From Deltaproteobacteria bacterium (lineage in GTDB: Bacteria > Desulfobacterota > Desulfobacteria > Desulfobacterales > JAUVGT01): DNA of 27,948 nucleotides. The first letter of the stretch is position 1. Every line of letters begins with the position of its first letter. The stretch is taken from assembly GCA_030593645.1 (NCBI GenBank), contig JAUVGT010000005.1:1-27948 (forward strand). The letters are read 5' to 3'. The notes below the pieces were generated by a model. That model was not told the DNA's origin, searched no databases, and saw only the letters and a list, made by a program, of their open reading frames with translations. Shown here one piece after another: positions 24,828-27,948 of this stretch. Made by a program: the position numbers and the translations under genes.

Positions 24828-26492
24828 ATGAAAATTTCAGTAGAAGAACTGGAAAAAGAGTTAACATTTACAAGGTTTGACCGGATGAGTGAAAAATACC
24901 CGGATCGCCCGGCTATCATTTATCTTGGAGAAAAATTTTCCTACAGCAAACTTAAGGAGTTGAGCGAACGTTTCGGCGGAGCCCTGTCTGACATGGGAGT
25001 TAAAAAGGGTGACCGCGTTATGCTGTATATCGCGAACTGTATCCAGTGGATGATTGCCTTTTTCGGCATACAGAAAATAGGTGCCGTGGTGGTGCCGGTT
25101 TCTCCGATTTACACATCCTATGAATTGGAATATATGGTGAAAGATTCGGGCGCGGAAACCATTATATGCCTGGATACCAATTTCGCGTATGTCAAGGAAG
25201 TATTATCAAAGACCGGGCTGAAGCAGATCATTGTGACAAACCTGGTTGATCTTCTTCCCGCCTGGAAAAGATACCTTGGAATTCTATTTGACAAAATTCC
25301 CAGCGGTAAGGTGGATTGGAGCGGCTCTGTTTATTCATTTAAAAAACTTTTAAAACACAAACCCATTAAAAGCCCAGTGGATATAGATCCCAAAAAAGAT
25401 CTTTCATATATCCTATACACCGGGGGTACCACCGGGATGCCGAAAGGAGTTCCGGGAAACCATATCGGTATGACTTCATATGTAAATGATGTGACAGAAG
25501 ATGTGGCAGGGGAGCACTTGAAAGAGGGCGAAGATGTGTACATCGGAATTAATCCGCTCTTTCATATCATGGCTCTCGGGTTTTGTTTGTCGGTCAGCCT
25601 GAATCGGGGAAACATGGCCATACTCATGCCGTCTCCGCAGATTGACGCGGTGCTTGAAACGATTCAGCGTTACAAGGTAAGGTGGATCTTAGGCGTTCCG
25701 GCCCTGTACAGGATGATACTCGAAAATGATCGTTTTGACCGGTACAATACCAAATCCCTTGAATACTGTTACTGCGGTGGTGATGTTCTGCCCATGGAGA
25801 TTTTTAAACGCTGGAAAAAGGAAATCAATGTTCCCATTTATCAGGTATATGGTTCAACAGAAGCCGGTCATGTCACCTACAGCAAAATCGGCCAGGACCC
25901 GGCTCCCGGAACCATCGGCCATCCCCTGGAAAGCAGGGAATGTATTGTGGTGGATCCTGCCACCCTGGAAGAGCTTCCTCCGGGTAAAGGGGGAGAACTT
26001 CTTGTGACATCCCCTTATACGTTAAAAGAATACTGGAAAAAACCTGACGAGACCGCGCGTTCATATGTAAAGATAAACGGCAAGGTATTTTACAGGATGG
26101 GTGATATTATCTCCCGGAATGAATCAGGAGAGCTGGCATATGTTGAGCGCAGCGCGGATATCATCAAACACAAGGGCTACCGGGTATCGGCATCGGAGGT
26201 TGAAGCAATCCTTCAGGACCACCCCACGGTGATCGGGGCGTGTGTGGTGGGGGTGCAGGACGAGAAGGTGGGTGAGCGCATCAAGGCGATCGTAGTCATG
26301 AAAGAAGACGCCAGGGGTGTGGGCGGTGTAGAGCTTTTAAAATGGTGCAGCGAACATCTGGCGTCTTACAAAGTCCCGAGTTATATCGAGTTTCGGGATA
26401 TGCTTCCAAAATCCAAAGTGGGTAAACTTTTGAGAAGGGAAGTTAGGGACGAGGAAAGAAGAAAGATGGGCAAGGAGACGAGGAAACTATAG
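24828..26492 (+). CDS. AMP-forming acyl-CoA synthetase
   Basis: This 554-residue member of the ANL adenylating superfamily activates a carboxylic acid as acyl-AMP and then acyl-CoA. The phosphate loop is YTGGTTGMPKGV, the A5 motif YQVYGSTEAG, the hinge region SADIIKHKGYRVSASEVE, and the catalytic Lys lies in SKVGKLLRRE near the C-terminus. The ATG at 24828 is four bases after the livF stop with GGAGTG upstream, so it is surely part of the transporter operon. That suggests the imported compound is a carboxylate trapped as CoA thioester. Chain type (fatty, aromatic, other) cannot be decided from these motifs. Confidence 0.92.
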   Translation: MKISVEELEKELTFTRFDRMSEKYPDRPAIIYLGEKFSYSKLKELSERFGGALSDMGVKKGDRVMLYIANCIQWMIAFFGIQKIGAVVVPVSPIYTSYELEYMVKDSGAETIICLDTNFAYVKEVLSKTGLKQIIVTNLVDLLPAWKRYLGILFDKIPSGKVDWSGSVYSFKKLLKHKPIKSPVDIDPKKDLSYILYTGGTTGMPKGVPGNHIGMTSYVNDVTEDVAGEHLKEGEDVYIGINPLFHIMALGFCLSVSLNRGNMAILMPSPQIDAVLETIQRYKVRWILGVPALYRMILENDRFDRYNTKSLEYCYCGGDVLPMEIFKRWKKEINVPIYQVYGSTEAGHVTYSKIGQDPAPGTIGHPLESRECIVVDPATLEELPPGKGGELLVTSPYTLKEYWKKPDETARSYVKINGKVFYRMGDIISRNESGELAYVERSADIIKHKGYRVSASEVEAILQDHPTVIGACVVGVQDEKVGERIKAIVVMKEDARGVGGVELLKWCSEHLASYKVPSYIEFRDMLPKSKVGKLLRREVRDEERRKMGKETRKL

Positions 26493-26537
26493 AAACAATG
26501 CCTCTGTGAGAGTAATCAATTATAAAGGAATAATACC

Positions 26538-27110
26538 ATGGATTTATTTACCGCGATTAGAGAAAGACGAAGCTGCAGGGATTTTTTAAATGAACCTGTG
26601 GAAGATGAAATCATAGAAAAAATAATTGAAGCAGGGGTTTGGGCCCCATCTCCTTTAAACAGCCAGCCCTGGGAATTTATAGTCATCACCAACAATGAAG
26701 TCAAAGAAAATATATATACCGAATCCGAAGCATGCAAGAAATGGGCAATCGAAAAGAGCGGATGGAAATGGCTTGAAAAATATCAAATCGATTTCTTAAA
26801 ATCCGCACCGGTATTGATCGCGGTCATCGGAGATTCAAGAAAATCCGGTATGGACCAGTTCCAGGAAGACGGCCCTGTCGCATACCAGCACGCGTGCGCG
26901 GCCGCATTACAGAATATGCACCTTGCGGCCCATGCTCTCGGCTACGGTACTCTCTGGTTTACACTGTTCGATAAACCCACAATGAGGAAGATCCTAGAAC
27001 TCGAAAATGAAAAAACACCTCTTGCCGTCATCTGCCTGGGCAAACCCTTCAAGCCACCCCAGCAAACAGCCAGAAAGGATATTGTAAAAAAGGTAAAATA
27101 TATCCGCTGA
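26538..27110 (+). CDS. Nitroreductase-family flavoprotein
   Basis: This 190-residue FMN-dependent protein of the nitroreductase superfamily opens with the hallmark AIRERRSCRDF and has APSPLNSQPWEFIVI, where FMN contacts lie. A GYGTLWFTLF segment and the closing CLGKPFKPP are also typical. Members reduce nitro groups, quinones, enones or flavins, so the substrate is open. AAGGAA precedes the ATG. It lies 45 bases after the ligase in the same direction and may be the last gene of the transporter operon, or may have its own promoter. Confidence 0.9.
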   Translation: MDLFTAIRERRSCRDFLNEPVEDEIIEKIIEAGVWAPSPLNSQPWEFIVITNNEVKENIYTESEACKKWAIEKSGWKWLEKYQIDFLKSAPVLIAVIGDSRKSGMDQFQEDGPVAYQHACAAALQNMHLAAHALGYGTLWFTLFDKPTMRKILELENEKTPLAVICLGKPFKPPQQTARKDIVKKVKYIR

Positions 27111-27120
27111 TTATAGCACC

Positions 27121-27156
27121 GCACAAACTCATAAGGGCAGTGCCTTGTGCCTGCCC
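27121..27156 (+). terminator. Competing hairpins after the nitroreductase gene
   Basis: GGGCAG (27135-27140) pairs with CTGCCC (27151-27156), and GCACAA (27121-27126) can instead pair with TTGTGC (27145-27150). The two folds interleave. There is no T-run, so termination is only a possibility. Confidence 0.3.
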
Positions 27157-27209
27157 AAATGATTAATTCGCAAATTTTCTATAATTAGGCTAACCATCGC
27201 ATTTACTGA

Positions 27210-27235
27210 CACTAAAGGCCTGGCGGCCTTCGGTG
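27210..27235. repeat. Hairpin upstream of the GNAT gene
   Basis: CACTAAAGGCC and GGCCTTCGGTG pair around a TGGC loop; 11 positions with one wobble and one mismatch, the inner six perfect. It lies 35 bases before the GNAT start and may be a repeat-element end or a leader structure. Confidence 0.4.
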
Positions 27236-27269
27236 ACAATTGAGTTTGTCGTTCGATGACAGGATCAAA

Positions 27270-27692
27270 ATGAGCATCATCTTTTCACTGTTTACAATTG
27301 ATTTGTATGAAGAAGTTGTTTTCTTATGGAATCAGTGTGACGGTATCGGTTTGAGTGATGCTGATTCACGAGGTAGTATCGAGGCATATCTTGAACGGAA
27401 TCCGGCAATGAGCTTTGTTGGAAGGGAGAATGGCATCATAGCCGGCGCCATTTTATGCGGTCATGATGGCAGACGCGGTTATATTCATCATCTTGCAGTT
27501 CGAGCTGAATATCGCCGTCAGGGTCTTGGTCACAAGTTAGTTGAAAAAAGCCTTTCTGTTTTGCAAGTTGCCGGCATTCGGAAATGTCACCTTTTCATCT
27601 TCAATAATAACGTCAGCGGCATTGAATTCTGGAAAAACATTGGTTGGACATATCGTAAAGACATCAATGTGATATCGAAAACCATCGAATAA
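27270..27692 (+). CDS. GNAT-family acetyltransferase
   Basis: This 140-residue protein has the GNAT fold signature. Motif A reads HHLAVRAEYRRQGLGHKLVE, in which RRQGLG holds the acetyl-CoA pyrophosphate. The late segment NVSGIEFWKNIGW is the usual motif B. It resembles small YpeA-like N-acetyltransferases, and the substrate is unknown. The ATG at 27270 is favoured by an AGGA six bases upstream; a TTG at 27240 gives a ten-residue longer version. It stands alone between hairpins and repeats, and may be a mobile or recently gained gene. Confidence 0.85.
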   Translation: MSIIFSLFTIDLYEEVVFLWNQCDGIGLSDADSRGSIEAYLERNPAMSFVGRENGIIAGAILCGHDGRRGYIHHLAVRAEYRRQGLGHKLVEKSLSVLQVAGIRKCHLFIFNNNVSGIEFWKNIGWTYRKDINVISKTIE

Positions 27693-27706
27693 ACGGACGA
27701 ACTGAC

Positions 27707-27795
27707 TGAAAAAGTCTGGCGGTTTTGAATTTTTATCCACTTATGGGTTTATAGATCTTTTTCAACTCACGGCCATTTATATGTTGACTTTTTCA
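27707..27795. repeat. 10-bp inverted repeat pair after the GNAT gene
   Basis: TGAAAAAGTC (27707-27716) and its exact reverse complement GACTTTTTCA (27786-27795) bracket about 70 bases that contain no gene. The arrangement resembles the ends of a very small non-autonomous element. Confidence 0.4.
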
Positions 27796-27809
27796 TCTAT
27801 AACTTTAAT

Positions 27810-27857
27810 GGTCTCGTAAAAAGTCCGAATTAGACGGTTTCGTAAAAAGTTCAAATT
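27810..27857. repeat. Imperfect 22-bp direct repeats
   Basis: Two copies, at 27810-27831 and 27836-27857, share 19 of 22 bases around the core TCGTAAAAAGT. A third weaker similarity (TTTCGTAA) follows at 27871. From memory, sequences of this kind are scattered in Desulfobacterales genomes, which I cannot confirm here. Confidence 0.6.
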
Positions 27858-27903
27858 CAAGGCGTGCAAATTTCGTAATCATGAAGCGTACTTATCGGAC
27901 CCG

Positions 27904-27935
27904 CCCTGTTAAATTTGTCTTTTTATTTAACAGGG
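27904..27935. repeat. Perfect 11-bp inverted repeat at window end
   Basis: CCCTGTTAAAT (27904-27914) and ATTTAACAGGG (27925-27935) pair perfectly around a ten-base T-rich loop. No T-run follows on either strand. It probably belongs to the same repeat cluster as the direct repeats before it, or is a transcript end for a gene outside. Confidence 0.5.
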
Positions 27936-27948
27936 GAGTTGAATGATT

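Noticed and set aside
27121..27156. H-type RNA pseudoknot from GCACAA/TTGTGC and GGGCAG/CTGCCC
   Set aside because: The last connecting loop would be zero bases long, which is sterically unlikely; competing hairpins are more reasonable.

Overview
The window looks like a piece of a Desulfobacterota (deltaproteobacterial, Desulfobacterales-like) chromosome. This is inferred from gene order and protein character: GlnE, GlnD, GlnB, GlnA and an NtrB/NtrC-type pair run in a row, followed by a Liv-type ABC transporter with an acyl-CoA ligase. Base composition is moderate and there are two good sigma-54 promoters. No 16S or other taxonomic marker is present, so the assignment is tentative.

Left part, minus strand (about 1-7577): bases 2-100 encode on the plus strand an internal clpX piece that stops matching abruptly near base 100. 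Running into it from the other side is a radical SAM gene whose C-terminus seems cut at the same point. A cyclic-nucleotide-binding-domain gene overlaps that gene by 4 nt. Next comes a carA-carB-purF operon, three genes for glutamine-dependent pyrimidine/arginine and purine synthesis, read from a recognisable sigma-70 promoter at 7548-7577. That promoter argues for the internal ATG at 7491 as the carA start.

Middle (7578-19534): about 0.5 kb of AT-rich, structured noncoding DNA leads to a sigma-70 promoter (8090-8118), an unrecognised gene and glnE. After a 299-bp gap with a sigma-54 promoter (12078-12093), glnD-glnB-glnA-ntrB-ntrC follow in tight succession. Together they form almost the whole glutamine-synthetase control cascade: UTase/UR acts on PII, the adenylyltransferase modifies GlnA at a visible Tyr398, and a two-component pair controls sigma-54 promoters. 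A 44-bp element with two conserved blocks at identical spacing occurs both in the carA/glnE gap (7731-7774) and upstream of the glnD sigma-54 promoter (11961-12004).

Right part (19535-27110): a near-consensus sigma-54 promoter (19693-19708) precedes a previously overlooked 52-residue gene for a free-standing Fis-type helix-turn-helix resembling the NtrC C-terminus. It is followed by a periplasmic-binding protein, two Liv-type permeases, two ATPases, an AMP-forming acyl-CoA ligase and a nitroreductase-family protein. The layout suggests a nitrogen-responsive uptake-and-activation operon for a carboxylic, possibly nitrogen-containing, compound.

The right end (27111-27948) holds a small GNAT acetyltransferase gene flanked by hairpins and by short direct and inverted repeats that look like a dispersed repeat element. 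I saw no tRNA, rRNA, CRISPR array or transposase gene.
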